Assembly (NCBI GenBank): GCA_947626935.1
Contig: CANQUD010000005.1
Location: 1-64,000, forward strand
Reading direction: 5' to 3'
DNA length: 64,000 bases
Origin: an uncultured Clostridia bacterium
GTDB lineage: Bacteria > Bacillota > Clostridia > Christensenellales > Borkfalkiaceae
A program made the translations under genes and the position numbers. This document shows, piece after piece, positions 17,433 through 27,466 of this stretch (the first letter of the stretch is position 1; every line of letters begins with the position of its first letter). Below the pieces are notes generated by a model. It saw only the letters and a list, made by a program, of their open reading frames with translations. It made no database searches and was not told where the DNA came from.

Positions 17433-20039
17433 ATGGAACAGTACGCGCGGACGTTGAAGGAAGTGTTCGGATCGGTCGGAAGCTGCGAAGGGGGACTCTC
17501 CTCCGCAGAGGCGGAACGCCGCCTGCAAAACGGAAAAAATGTACTCAAAGAGGGCAAGAAGAAGAGCATTCCCGCCCTCTTTTTTGCGCAGTTCAAGGAC
17601 CTCATGACCCTCATCCTCATCGCCGCAGCCGTCCTCTCGGGCGGGATCGCTCTCGTCACGGGGGACGCGGGGGAAGTCGCCGACACAGCGATCCTGCTCT
17701 TCGTTATTCTCCTCAATGCCGTCGTCGGATTTTTGCAGCAGTACCGCGCGGACAGGGCGATCGAACAGCTCAAGGCGATGTCGGGGAGCATCGCAAAGGT
17801 CGTCCGCGACGGGAAACTCCTCAAGATCGACGCGCAAGACCTCGTCCGAGGCGACGTCATCGAACTCTCGGAGGGGGACCGCGTTCCCGCCGACTGCCGC
17901 GTCATCTCCTCGGTCGATCTGCGCACGGACGAATCGGCGCTGACGGGGGAGAGCCGTCCCGTCAAAAAGCGGGACTGCACGGTGACAAGTTCCGCCCTCT
18001 CCGCCCGCACGAACACCGTCCATATGGGGACATTCTGCGTCACGGGGAACGCCCGCTGCGTCGTCGTTGCGACGGGCATGGAGACGGAGATGGGGAAGAT
18101 CGCCGACCTCTTGGCGCAGAACACCCCGTCGCAGACCCCCCTTGACAAGCTCCTTCAAAAGCTCGGGAAGATCATCACAGCCGCCGTCCTCACCGTCGCC
18201 GCCATCCTCTTTTTGGGGGGGATTTTGGCAGGCAGGGTGGGATTTTTGCAGAATGTGATGAACGCCGTTGCGATCGCCGTCGCCGCCATTCCCGAGGGCA
18301 TGGGCGCCGTCGTAACCGTCATTCTGGCGATGGGCGTCAAGCGGATGGCGGGGGAGAGGGCGGTCATCAGAAAACTCTCCGCCGTCGAGACGCTGGGCGG
18401 GTGCTCCGTCATTTGTTCGGACAAGACGGGAACGCTCACCCAAAACAGGATGACGGTGGAAGAGATCGCGACGGACTTTTCTCTTCCCCGCGAGAGCTAC
18501 AGCGGGACGGAATCCCAAAAAAAGATGCTTCTCTGCATGCGTCTCTGCCATTCCGTCAAGGGGTCGCGGGGCAGCTATGTGGGGGACCCGACGGAGATCG
18601 CCCTCGTCGAGTATGCCGACCGCCACGGCATCTTTTCGGACGCCGAGATCGTCGGGGGGACCCCCTTTTCTTCCGAGCGCAAGATGATGACCGTACTCGC
18701 AAGGGAGAACGGCTCCGTGTGCACGTACGCCAAGGGCGGGACGGAAGTCATCCTGAAATTGTGCAGTTATGTGCTGAAAAACGGCGAAAAGCGTCCTCTT
18801 ACCGAGGGGGACAGGGCGGCGATCGCAATGCGGGAGAGGGAATTTTCCGCGTCCGCCATGCGGGTGCTCGCCTTCGCCGCGGGAGAGGAGAACGCTCTCG
18901 TCTTTTTGGGGCTTTGCGCCATGCTCGACCCGCCCAAGGAGAACGCCGCTTTCGCCGTCTCCGCCTGCAAGCGGGCGGGCGTCAAGACGGTGATGATCAC
19001 GGGAGATTCCGCCGAGACCGCCTTCTCCGTCGCTTCCCGTCTCGGCATCGCCGACAGCCGCGGAGAGGTCATCACGGGCGAGGAGATGGATGCGCTCGGG
19101 GACAGATATGCGGAGAGGGCGGGAGAGTTTTCCGTCTATGCAAGGGTGTCCCCGCGGCACAAACAGGAGATCGTCAAGGCATGGAAGGGAAAGGGGGAAG
19201 TCGTCGCCATGACGGGAGACGGCGTCAACGACGCGCCCGCGCTTAAGGCAGCCGACATCGGCGTCGCGATGGGGTCGGGGACGGACGTCACGAAAAACGC
19301 CGCCGACATGGTCATCGCGGACGATGACTTCTCGACGGTCGTCAAGGCGGTCGAAGAGGGCAGAAACGTGTTCTTCAACGTCAAGAAGGCGATCTCCTTC
19401 TTCCTCTCCACCAATCTTGCGGAAGTGCTGTGCGTGCTCGCCGCCTCTCTCTTCCTCTGGAAGTACGACTTTTTGACTTCCACCCAGCTTCTCTGGATCA
19501 ATCTCATCACCGACTCTCTCCCCGTCTTGGCGCTCGGCGCGGAGAGGACGGAAGGGGCGATGCTGCGCCCGCCCGTCTCGGACAGGGAAATTTTCTCCGC
19601 CCCGTCCCTTTTGCGCATGGTCTTTTTCGGGGTCGTGCAAGCCGCCGTCGTCCTCGGACTGTTTGGAGCTTGTTTGGGGAAGTTCGGCAATGCCGCCGCC
19701 TCGACGGCTGCCTTTCTGACCCTCTCCCTTCTGGAACTTCTGCATGCCTTCAACGTGCGCGGCGAGGATCTGCCTCTCCGCCCGCGGGACTACTTCTCCA
19801 ACAAGATCCTGCTCGCGACGGCGGCGCTCGGGATCGTGCTCAATGTGCTGCTCGTGCTTGTGCCGCCCTTCAGGGCGATGTTCGATCTTGCGCCGCTCAC
19901 CCCCGCCGCGTGGGGACTTGTCGCGCTCTCGTCCTGCTCCGTGCTCGCGGTCGGCGCCGTCTGGCGGACGGGGGAGAGGGCGATAAGAGGACTCAAAATG
20001 CCGAAAAAGTATAGCCCTCGGCGCGGAAATGCCCGATGA
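17433..20039 (+). CDS. Cation-translocating P-type ATPase (Ca2+-type)
   Basis: ICSDKTGTLTQNRM, MTGDGVNDAPALKAADIG, C-terminal transmembrane bundle. Confidence 0.9.
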   Translation: MEQYARTLKEVFGSVGSCEGGLSSAEAERRLQNGKNVLKEGKKKSIPALFFAQFKDLMTLILIAAAVLSGGIALVTGDAGEVADTAILLFVILLNAVVGFLQQYRADRAIEQLKAMSGSIAKVVRDGKLLKIDAQDLVRGDVIELSEGDRVPADCRVISSVDLRTDESALTGESRPVKKRDCTVTSSALSARTNTVHMGTFCVTGNARCVVVATGMETEMGKIADLLAQNTPSQTPLDKLLQKLGKIITAAVLTVAAILFLGGILAGRVGFLQNVMNAVAIAVAAIPEGMGAVVTVILAMGVKRMAGERAVIRKLSAVETLGGCSVICSDKTGTLTQNRMTVEEIATDFSLPRESYSGTESQKKMLLCMRLCHSVKGSRGSYVGDPTEIALVEYADRHGIFSDAEIVGGTPFSSERKMMTVLARENGSVCTYAKGGTEVILKLCSYVLKNGEKRPLTEGDRAAIAMREREFSASAMRVLAFAAGEENALVFLGLCAMLDPPKENAAFAVSACKRAGVKTVMITGDSAETAFSVASRLGIADSRGEVITGEEMDALGDRYAERAGEFSVYARVSPRHKQEIVKAWKGKGEVVAMTGDGVNDAPALKAADIGVAMGSGTDVTKNAADMVIADDDFSTVVKAVEEGRNVFFNVKKAISFFLSTNLAEVLCVLAASLFLWKYDFLTSTQLLWINLITDSLPVLALGAERTEGAMLRPPVSDREIFSAPSLLRMVFFGVVQAAVVLGLFGACLGKFGNAAASTAAFLTLSLLELLHAFNVRGEDLPLRPRDYFSNKILLATAALGIVLNVLLVLVPPFRAMFDLAPLTPAAWGLVALSSCSVLAVGAVWRTGERAIRGLKMPKKYSPRRGNAR

Positions 20040-20667
20040 TGCGGGGAAGGGCTTTCGCCGTCTCCCTGTGCGTGGCGGAATCGTGCAGGAGAAGGACGAC
20101 AGGCTGTTTTCCCTTTGACGTCTTGACCGTCTCCGAAAAGAGGGTGTCCGCATCCGCGCCCCTGATCTCCTCGTCCCCGCAGACGGCATTCCAGCCGACG
20201 ATCGTGTACCCTCTCTGCCGCAAGAGCTTGGCGGAAGCGGGATGTTCTCCTCCGCCCGGGAAGCGGTAGACGCGCGGGGTGACGCCCGTCACGCGGCGGA
20301 TGGTCTCCGCACAGGCGTCCGCGTCCTTTGCGAGGGACTGCGCGGAGCTGTAGATTTCCGAATAGAGATGCGTCTGTGAGTGGACGCCGAGCGTATGACC
20401 CTCTTCCGCGATGCGGCGCAGGGTCTTTTCTCTTCCCTTGACCCTGTCTCCCACGATGAAGAAGGTCGCCTTGATGTTCTCCTCTTTCAGAATGTCGAGG
20501 ATCTCCTCGGTGACCGAGGTGCTCGGTCCGTCGTCGAAGGTGAGAAAGATCTCCTTTTCGCACGCAAAGGAGAGGGCGGGGACGGCTGTCATCTTCGCGC
20601 CCAGCCCTGCGAGGAGCAGCAGAAGGGTGACGAAGAGCACGAGAGCGGGAATGAATCGTTTCTGCAT
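19993..20667 (-). CDS. Polysaccharide deacetylase family protein
   Basis: EIFLTFDDGPSTSVTEEILDILKEENIKATFFIVGD...GVHSQTHLYSE NodB motifs. Confidence 0.9.
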   Translation of the reverse strand: MQKRFIPALVLFVTLLLLLAGLGAKMTAVPALSFACEKEIFLTFDDGPSTSVTEEILDILKEENIKATFFIVGDRVKGREKTLRRIAEEGHTLGVHSQTHLYSEIYSSAQSLAKDADACAETIRRVTGVTPRVYRFPGGGEHPASAKLLRQRGYTIVGWNAVCGDEEIRGADADTLFSETVKTSKGKQPVVLLLHDSATHRETAKALPRIIGHFRAEGYTFSAF

Positions 20668-20698
20668 ACTCCGAGTTTAAGTAAATTCGCGGAATTTA

Positions 20699-20727
20699 TT
20701 TACTTTCTTTTGCTTTTGTGCTATACT
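20699..20727 (+). promoter_or_regulatory. galK promoter, predicted leaderless
   Basis: TTTACT-17 bp-TATACT; ATG at 20734 after 6 nt. Confidence 0.7.
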
Positions 20728-20733
20728 GACAGT

Positions 20734-21918
20734 ATGGCAAGTGTCGATCGGGGACGCGGAGAGGATCTCCGCAAGAAAAAATTGGAGAGCCGCCTCATCC
20801 GCGAGGAGCGGGGCAAGGCGCTCTGGTTTTCCTCGCCGGGGAGAGCGGAGTTCATCGGCAACCACACCGACCACAACGGCGGGAAGGTGCTCGTCTCTGC
20901 CGTCTCCTGCGACATCCTCGCCGCCGTCGTGCGGAGAAGCGGCACCGTGGAAGTCATCTCGGAAGGGTACCGTCCCATCCGCGTGGATTTGGACGACCTC
21001 TCTTTCCGTGCCTTGGAAGTCGGGAAGTCCGCCGCCCTCGTGCGCGGCGTGCTCGCCTGTCTTGCGGAGAGGGGACCCCTTTGCGGCTTCACGGCGTATA
21101 CGTCGAGCAACATCTTCCGCGGGGCGGGGGTCTCGTCCTCGGCGGCGTTCAGCGTGCTCATCGCCGAGATCGAGAATGTGCTCGCCTTCGGCGGACGCCT
21201 CACTCCCCTCGAAAAGGCGCGTGCGGGGCAGTTTGCCGAGAATGAATATTTCAAAAAGCCGTGCGGACTGCTCGACCAATGCGGCGTCGCCTTCGGCGGA
21301 CTCAACGAGATCGACTTCCGCGACCAAGCCGCGCCGACCGTCACTTCTCTCCCGAACCTCATGGGACATTCGGTCATTCTGACGAATACGGGCGGCTCCC
21401 ATTCCTCTCTGACGTCCCACTATGCGGCGATCCGCAGGGAGATGGGGGACGTTGCGGCGTTCTTCGGAAAGGAGACGCTGCGCGAGGTCGGAAAGGAAGA
21501 GCTGTTTGAAGCGCTTCCCGCCCTCAAGAAGCGGGTCAGCGAGCGGGCGATCCTGCGGAGCATCCACTTCTTCGAGGAGAACGAACGGGTGGATCGCGCC
21601 GCGGCTGCCCTGAAAGAGGGGAACAGCTCCCTCTTTCTGGAACAGATCCGCCGCAGCGGAGAGAGTTCCTATCAACTGTTGCAGAATTGTTTCGTCCCGG
21701 GGAGCGTCTCCCAGCCCCTCGCGCTTGCGCTGAAGGTGTCCGAACGTCTCCTGAAGGACGGCGCCTTCCGCATGATGGGGGGAGGATTCACGGGCGCCGT
21801 GCTCGCCTTTGTCCGCGAGGGAGAGGAAGAAGCCTACATGCAGGGCATGGCGAGAGTGTTCGGGAGCGACAGCGTGTTCCGTACCGCCTCGAGAGAGCGC
21901 GGGACGGGACTGCTTTGA
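20734..21918 (+). CDS. galK: Galactokinase
   Basis: SSPGRAEFIGNHTDHNGGKVL...FRGAGVSSSAAFSVLIAEI; GHMP kinase motifs. Confidence 0.9.
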   Translation: MASVDRGRGEDLRKKKLESRLIREERGKALWFSSPGRAEFIGNHTDHNGGKVLVSAVSCDILAAVVRRSGTVEVISEGYRPIRVDLDDLSFRALEVGKSAALVRGVLACLAERGPLCGFTAYTSSNIFRGAGVSSSAAFSVLIAEIENVLAFGGRLTPLEKARAGQFAENEYFKKPCGLLDQCGVAFGGLNEIDFRDQAAPTVTSLPNLMGHSVILTNTGGSHSSLTSHYAAIRREMGDVAAFFGKETLREVGKEELFEALPALKKRVSERAILRSIHFFEENERVDRAAAALKEGNSSLFLEQIRRSGESSYQLLQNCFVPGSVSQPLALALKVSERLLKDGAFRMMGGGFTGAVLAFVREGEEEAYMQGMARVFGSDSVFRTASRERGTGLL

Positions 21919-21992
21919 CCCCGTGCCTGCATAAGGGAAAGACCTCGTCGCGTCCTTGCGGGACGCGTTTCGGAAATTCAGAGGAGAAAATT

Positions 21993-23033
21993 ATGATCAC
22001 AGAGAAAACTTTCGGAAAGACCCTGAAGGGGGAGGAAGTCACCGCCTTCGTCCTGCAGGACGGAGCGTGCTCCGCCACCGTTCTGAACTACGGCGGCATC
22101 CTGCAGAGCCTCGTCATTCCCGACAGGAAGGGACGCCCCACGGACGTCGTCCTCGGCTACAACGAAGTGCGTCACTATGAGAGAAACGGCGGCTATCTCG
22201 GAGCTCTCATCGGCAGATTCGGCAACCGCATCGGCGACGGCAAGCTCGTCATCGACGGCAAATGGTACAGCCTCTACTGCAACGACCGCGGCAATCATCT
22301 CCACGGCGGGAAGTACGGTTTCAACACCAAGTTCTGGCAGCATCGCATCGAGGGGGACGATCTCGTCTTGAGCCTTCTCTCCCCCGACGGCGAGGAGTTC
22401 TACCCCGGCAACCTCAACGTCGAAGTCACCTATTCCCTCAAGGACGGAGAACTCAAGATCTCCTACCGCGCGACGACGGACAAAAAGACGGCGGTCAATC
22501 TCACGAATCACGCCTATTTCAACCTGAACGGGGAATCGGACGGGAACATCCTCGACAACCGTCTCTGGATCGATTCCGACCTCATCGTGCCCACGAATAA
22601 CACGATGATCCCCATCGGCGGATACAGAATGGTCAGGGAGACTCCCTTCGACTTCAATGTGAAGAAGGAGATCGGGCAGGACATCGACGAGAACGATCCC
22701 GACCTCATGCGCGGCAACGGCTACGACCACTGTTATGTGCTCAAGAATCCCGAAAAGGAGTACGTCCTCTACGCGATCGCAGAGGGGAGAAGGACGGGCA
22801 TCCGCATGTCTTGCTACACGGACGCGCCCGCCGTACAGTTCTATTCGGGCAACGGACTCCACCAGAACGGCAAGGGCGGCTATTACGGCAAGCGGTCGGG
22901 CTTCTGCCTCGAGACGGAGGCGATCCCCAACAACGTCAACGTCGCGGAGTACGCCGCCCGCTGCAGCTCCCTTCTCGACGTCGGCGAAGTCTATTCGTAT
23001 ACCGCAGCTTACAAGTTCGACACGGTGAAATAA
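21993..23033 (+). CDS. galM: Aldose 1-epimerase
   Basis: GNRIGDGKLVIDGKWYSLYCNDRGNHLHGG...VNLTNHAYFNL; SD gaggag. Confidence 0.92.
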   Translation: MITEKTFGKTLKGEEVTAFVLQDGACSATVLNYGGILQSLVIPDRKGRPTDVVLGYNEVRHYERNGGYLGALIGRFGNRIGDGKLVIDGKWYSLYCNDRGNHLHGGKYGFNTKFWQHRIEGDDLVLSLLSPDGEEFYPGNLNVEVTYSLKDGELKISYRATTDKKTAVNLTNHAYFNLNGESDGNILDNRLWIDSDLIVPTNNTMIPIGGYRMVRETPFDFNVKKEIGQDIDENDPDLMRGNGYDHCYVLKNPEKEYVLYAIAEGRRTGIRMSCYTDAPAVQFYSGNGLHQNGKGGYYGKRSGFCLETEAIPNNVNVAEYAARCSSLLDVGEVYSYTAAYKFDTVK

Positions 23034-23305
23034 TGGGGAAACAGAAGCTCGACGAAGAGCAAAAGACGCAAGAGCGCATCAAAAAGCGGCAGAAAAAGCT
23101 CGAGAAGCATCTCGTCATCTGTCCGCATTGCGGCGCGAAGGTGCTCGACCATATGACGAAGTGCCATGTGTGCGGGGGCGTGCTCGTCCCGCGCGGCTAT
23201 CAGCCCGTCGACCCCAAAAAGATGAAGCTCTTCAAGGGGATCGGATGGGCGATCGGCATCGCCGCCGTCATCGTCTTTATCGTCCTCGTCATTCTCTACT
23301 CGTAA
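23033..23305 (+). CDS. Small zinc-ribbon membrane protein
   Basis: CPHCGAKVLDHMTKCHVCGG plus one C-terminal TM helix. Confidence 0.75.
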   Translation: MGKQKLDEEQKTQERIKKRQKKLEKHLVICPHCGAKVLDHMTKCHVCGGVLVPRGYQPVDPKKMKLFKGIGWAIGIAAVIVFIVLVILYS

Positions 23306-23342
23306 ATTTCGGCAAAAAGCAAGGATAAATCGAAGAAAACAC

Positions 23343-23374
23343 CCTCTCTACTGTCGGTAGAGAGGATGTTTTTT
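23343..23374 (+). terminator. Intrinsic terminator
   Basis: cctctctac-tgtcg-gtagagagg then atgtttttt. Confidence 0.8.
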
Positions 23375-23503
23375 CGGGTAGAGTCCGTATTTTTCACGTA
23401 GAAAAGGGGAAAAAGAGAGTAGCGGAGAGGATGAAAAGGATAGGTAGCTTTTTTTGCCTTGCCGTGCTATGATGGGGACATCAAACAGAGCGAGGCAACA
23501 AGT

Positions 23504-24166
23504 ATGGAAGCAGTTTTGGGCAAATCGTTGAGCAAACCGTTGTACACCAAGGGCGAGGAGATCTTCAACGCCGTGTCGCACATCGTCGGCGGCGCGATCG
23601 GGCTTGCCGTCTGGGCAATTCTATTGTATCTCACTTGGGGGAACGCCGTCCGCATGACAGCCGTGTCCGCCTTCGGGTTCGGCATCGTCGTCCTGTACAC
23701 GATGAGCGCTCTCTATCATTTTCTGCCGTGCGGACGGGGGAAGAGGGTGTTCCGCATCTTTGACCACTGCACGATCTTTCTCCTCATCGCGGGGACGTAC
23801 ACGCCCTATTGTCTCATTCCCCTGTACGGGACGGCGATGGGGTGGACGGTGCTTGCCGTCGAGTGGGGCATTGCGGTCGCGGGGATCGTCATGAACGCCA
23901 TTGCGATGAACAACATGATCATCAAGAGCATTTCGATGGTCTTTTATGTCGTCGGCGGATGGCTTGCGGTCATCTTTCTGCCGATGCTGCTCAAAGCCGT
24001 CCCGCTGACCTGCGTGCTGCTGCTCCTCTTCGGCGGGGTCGCATACACGGTCGGGATCTGCTTTTTCGCCTTCGGGAAGAAGGTCCGCTACTTTCATTCG
24101 GTCTGGCACCTCTTCACGATCCTCGGCACCGTCCTGCAATTTGCGAGTATAGCGATGATGATATAA
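23504..24166 (+). CDS. Hemolysin III / PAQR family membrane protein
   Basis: EEIFNAVSHIVGGAIGLAVWAILLY...SALYHFLP...YHSVWHLFTILG-type motif near C-terminus. Confidence 0.88.
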   Translation: MEAVLGKSLSKPLYTKGEEIFNAVSHIVGGAIGLAVWAILLYLTWGNAVRMTAVSAFGFGIVVLYTMSALYHFLPCGRGKRVFRIFDHCTIFLLIAGTYTPYCLIPLYGTAMGWTVLAVEWGIAVAGIVMNAIAMNNMIIKSISMVFYVVGGWLAVIFLPMLLKAVPLTCVLLLLFGGVAYTVGICFFAFGKKVRYFHSVWHLFTILGTVLQFASIAMMI

Positions 24167-24177
24167 AAGTTTCGAAC

Positions 24178-24710
24178 AATTTTGTTTTTTTGTCCACCCC
24201 TTGCCCACCCCTTGAGGGGTGGGTGGCTCGCCGCTTTGCGGCGAGACGGAAGGGGTGTCCTTCAAAACAAAATACGTTCGAGCGATGTAACGTTGTTCAT
24301 CAATTTGGTCAGTCCGAAAACGTTATTTGCAATGACATTAAGCCTGCGGTAGTGTTGCAAATTGGGTGCGCTCCGCAAAAGCGCGGTTTTGCTACGCGCA
24401 GTGATTTAGAATGTCCCCCCCACCACCCGCTGCGCGGGAGCCTCCCCCCCGAAGGGGTAGGCTCTGCCCAGACCTGACCCCCCACGGGGTGGAGCAACGC
24501 ATTCTGCGAAAAGTCCAGTGAACTTTTCGCGCGTTGCGACAGGAGCGAGCGCATTCTCTCGCGCGAGCGGTGACCGAATGCGGGTCTCTACCCGCATGAG
24601 ACAGGTGGCACGGCGAAGCCGTGACGAATGGGGGGGATCACGCCCACCGCATTCCTTCGTCGCCCCTACGGGGGGACCAAGGGCATTCACACCCCTTCCA
24701 CTCCAACGCG
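24178..24710. repeat. Mosaic intergenic repeat block C
   Basis: ccccccaccacccgctgcgcgggagcctcccccccgaaggggtaggctctgcccagacctgaccccc... plus ttaagcctgcggtagtgttgc; an extra internal module relative to block K. Confidence 0.85.
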
Positions 24711-24711
24711 T

Positions 24712-26988
24712 CTATGCGGCGCGGGTCAGTTTTACCGCCAATACCGTCATATCGTCCTCGGCTGTGCCTTGATAGCGCCCGAGGGCGTTTTTCAAAATGT
24801 CCTCCGCGAGCGACTGCGGGTTGAGAGGCTTCAGACCGCTCAAATAGGCGCAAAGCTCTGCGGAAGAGCCGAACGCCGCCGTCACGCCGTCGCTCATGAA
24901 GATGAGGAAGTCCTCCGCCTTCATGTTGACGCGCATCGTGGCGGGGTGGACGGCTTCGAGCATGCCGATGGGGAGACTCTCTCCCTCGAGGACGCGCAGC
25001 TCTTCCCCCGAGAGCAAGAACCCCATGGGTGCGCCGATCTTGACGATGTCCGCATCCCCCGTGTCGAGGTTGACGGACGCGACGTCGAGGCAGGAGAAGG
25101 TCTCTTCCCCCGAGAGGGCAATGAGCCGATTGACGGTCGAGAGGACGGTATCCCCCGGCATCTTTGCCTTATAGCAGCTCTCGAGCAGGGAGAGCGTCCT
25201 GTCCGAGACTTCCCTTGCGCTGTCCCCGCTCCCCATGCCGTCGGAGAGGGCGACGAGAAAGCGCCGCTCGTCGATCTTGAGCACGGAGTGGGTGTCCCCG
25301 CTCGCCGTCTCTCCCGCCTTGGGACAGGCGGCGATGCCGAACGCCGCGTCATAGTCGGGCTTCCGCCGCAGAATGAAGCAGGCGCGGTCGGACGTCAGGG
25401 GGATCTTCTCGGAGAGGGAAAGGGGAACGCCGAGCGCGTGCGAGGCGATCTTGCACAGCTTTTTGGCATCCGTGTTCTCCCGCAAGGTCATCGAGGCGGT
25501 GAAGAGGGTCCCTTCGCCGTACAGAAAGATCTCCGAACTCATCATGCCCGCCGCGGAGAGGGCGTTCGAGAGGATGCGTTCCTCGTCCGAGAAGGCAAAT
25601 TCCTCGCTCTGTTCGAGGGCGATGTCCTTCAGGATCTCGCTGACGCCGTGCGCCTGCTCTGCGAGGAGCTTTCTCCCCGCCTTGGCGGCTTCGAGTTCCT
25701 GTTCCATTCGCTTATAGTCCTCGAGGAGCTTGTTGAGGGCGAAGAGGAGACCCGCGGAGTTGCGGCAGGATGCGGAAAGTTCCTGCGGAAGGTCGATGAG
25801 GTTGACCCGTCCCTTCGCCTTCCCGACGGCGATGAGCTTTTCGAAGCTGTCATAGAGACCCGTCTCACGGCATTTGCGGCGGCTCGGACAGGCGGCGCAC
25901 AGGCACGCGATGAGCTTTTCCTTGAAGCGCACGCCGCCCGTCTTTCCGCCGTTCTGCGAGGAAAACGCCGTCTCGATCTCGCGGAAGAGGGAAGAGACCT
26001 CATAGAGCTGTTCGCCGACGGCGCGTCGGTTGCGGTTGATGGCGATGCGGGGAAGCGTCCGTTCCCGATAGAAGAGAAGGGTGCGCCGCAGTTTCCCGAT
26101 CGCCTTTTCAGGCAGAAGGCAGACCGCGGCGACGGGGACGAAACAGGCGCAGACGGTCAGAGAGACGATCAGGGCGCTCTGCAGGAAGAGTCCCTCGAAG
26201 TACTGCACGCCGAGGAAGGCGAGGAACACCGAGAGGGCGGGGACGAGACTTCCGTAGGACGAAAAGAGAAGGGCGACGCACGCGAGAAGGGCGTATTCGG
26301 CGGCGGGGACGACGCTCGCCTGCACGGCGCAAAGGGGCGCGGAGAGGGCGAGCGCGAAGGGCACGGCGGCGGCATTTCTCATGAGGATCGCCGCGGCGAG
26401 GAGCAGAAAGAGGGTCACGGCATAGAAGGGGATCACTCCGCCGAGGTTGTAGAAGCCCATTCCCGTAAAGAACCATAAGAGGGCGATCTCGCCGATCTCC
26501 GCGGCAACGAGACGGCACCGAAACGCGCGGAAGAGGACCGCCCGCGCCGCCCCTTCGAAAAGAAAGGTCAAGATCACCGTAAAGACGGCGAGGATGACCT
26601 TCTGCCAGATAAGAGGGAGAGAGAAGAGGGCGTAGCCCGCATGCGGATACAGGAAGAGGAAGGGGAGTTGGGCGAGCGGGGGAAGGACAAAGCGCTCCCA
26701 GCCCCGCTTTCTGCCCGACCGACCGAGGAACACGAAGCACAGGCACAGAAACGCCGCCTGCAGGAGACAGCAGAGGCTCGCCGTGAGGGAGAGGGCGGGA
26801 ACGGATGCGGCGACATATTCCGCCGACAGCACAAAGGGATCCGCCCCGCACATCAGAAGGGCAAAGTAGAGGGCAAAGGCGACGGGTTCCCGCATCGGCA
26901 GGGACAGATTGAGAAGCGCCATGGCGGGCAGAAAGGACAGGTACTTGATCGCCGTTTTCCAAGAAAAATTCGTACGCGACCGTTTCAT
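24712..26988 (-). CDS. spoIIE: Stage II sporulation protein E (PP2C phosphatase)
   Basis: N-terminal multi-TM region; C-terminal PP2C motifs (RRFLVALSDGMGSGDSAREVSDRTLSLLE). Start MKRSRTNF after gaggtgatcccc. Confidence 0.88.
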   Translation of the reverse strand: MKRSRTNFSWKTAIKYLSFLPAMALLNLSLPMREPVAFALYFALLMCGADPFVLSAEYVAASVPALSLTASLCCLLQAAFLCLCFVFLGRSGRKRGWERFVLPPLAQLPFLFLYPHAGYALFSLPLIWQKVILAVFTVILTFLFEGAARAVLFRAFRCRLVAAEIGEIALLWFFTGMGFYNLGGVIPFYAVTLFLLLAAAILMRNAAAVPFALALSAPLCAVQASVVPAAEYALLACVALLFSSYGSLVPALSVFLAFLGVQYFEGLFLQSALIVSLTVCACFVPVAAVCLLPEKAIGKLRRTLLFYRERTLPRIAINRNRRAVGEQLYEVSSLFREIETAFSSQNGGKTGGVRFKEKLIACLCAACPSRRKCRETGLYDSFEKLIAVGKAKGRVNLIDLPQELSASCRNSAGLLFALNKLLEDYKRMEQELEAAKAGRKLLAEQAHGVSEILKDIALEQSEEFAFSDEERILSNALSAAGMMSSEIFLYGEGTLFTASMTLRENTDAKKLCKIASHALGVPLSLSEKIPLTSDRACFILRRKPDYDAAFGIAACPKAGETASGDTHSVLKIDERRFLVALSDGMGSGDSAREVSDRTLSLLESCYKAKMPGDTVLSTVNRLIALSGEETFSCLDVASVNLDTGDADIVKIGAPMGFLLSGEELRVLEGESLPIGMLEAVHPATMRVNMKAEDFLIFMSDGVTAAFGSSAELCAYLSGLKPLNPQSLAEDILKNALGRYQGTAEDDMTVLAVKLTRAA

Positions 26989-27091
26989 GGGGATCACCTC
27001 GTTTTTTTCTTGATTATAAAAAAAATCGCCGCCGATTTCGGCGGAGATATCGTCTTGTCTTGTCGAAAGAGAACATTTCCCGTGCGGAACA

Positions 27092-27460
27092 AAGAATTTA
27101 CCCCCGCGCAACCGCACGGGGGCAGGATCCTTTGATTCAGTTGTCGGGCGATGCCCTCGATAGGGCATTTCCGACTTTTTCTCTCCTTTGGGCTTTATGC
27201 CCGTGCGGCAGATGTTCTTGCCGCGTCATACTTCAAAGTCGTTTTCCGCCCTTATCATATAAATGGTACATTGGTCTGTTCCTCCTTTATTGGGTCGTTC
27301 CCCATCCGTGGAGTGTGGTCATATCGTTGTACCTCCCGATATGAATTTTTTCGGAAACCGTGCCGTCCTTGTCAGGTTTCCCTGCGGTGTGCGAGCTTTT
27401 CCGCCCGCACGATCTTTCATGAAAGATTCAAACAGTTTTTGTTACTTCTTTTCTCTTTCT
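27092..27460 (-). ncRNA. Candidate large structured RNA (~370 nt)
   Basis: Minus-strand promoter at 27467-27494, then consecutive stems: ATCTTTCATGAAAGAT, GTGCGGGC/GCTCGCAC, CAGG-GAAA-CCTG, CATATC/GATATG, GCGGCA/TGCCGC, GTCGG+ATGCCCT/AGGGCAT+CCGAC, CCCCCGTGCGGTTGCGCGGGGG. No long ORF. Confidence 0.6.
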
Positions 27461-27466
27461 GGCTTT

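Noticed and set aside
17418-20189. 923-aa minus-strand ORF antisense to the P-type ATPase, and similar shadows at 24628-26478, 27812-29314 and 52467-55109
   Set aside because: All are in the codon-aligned antisense frame of well-supported genes and are Arg/Asp/Gly-rich artefacts.
27092-27460. RNase P RNA, tmRNA or T-box identity for the structured RNA
   Set aside because: The conserved cores (GAGGAAAGUCC; tmRNA tRNA-like ends; AGGGUGGNACCGCG) were not found by eye.
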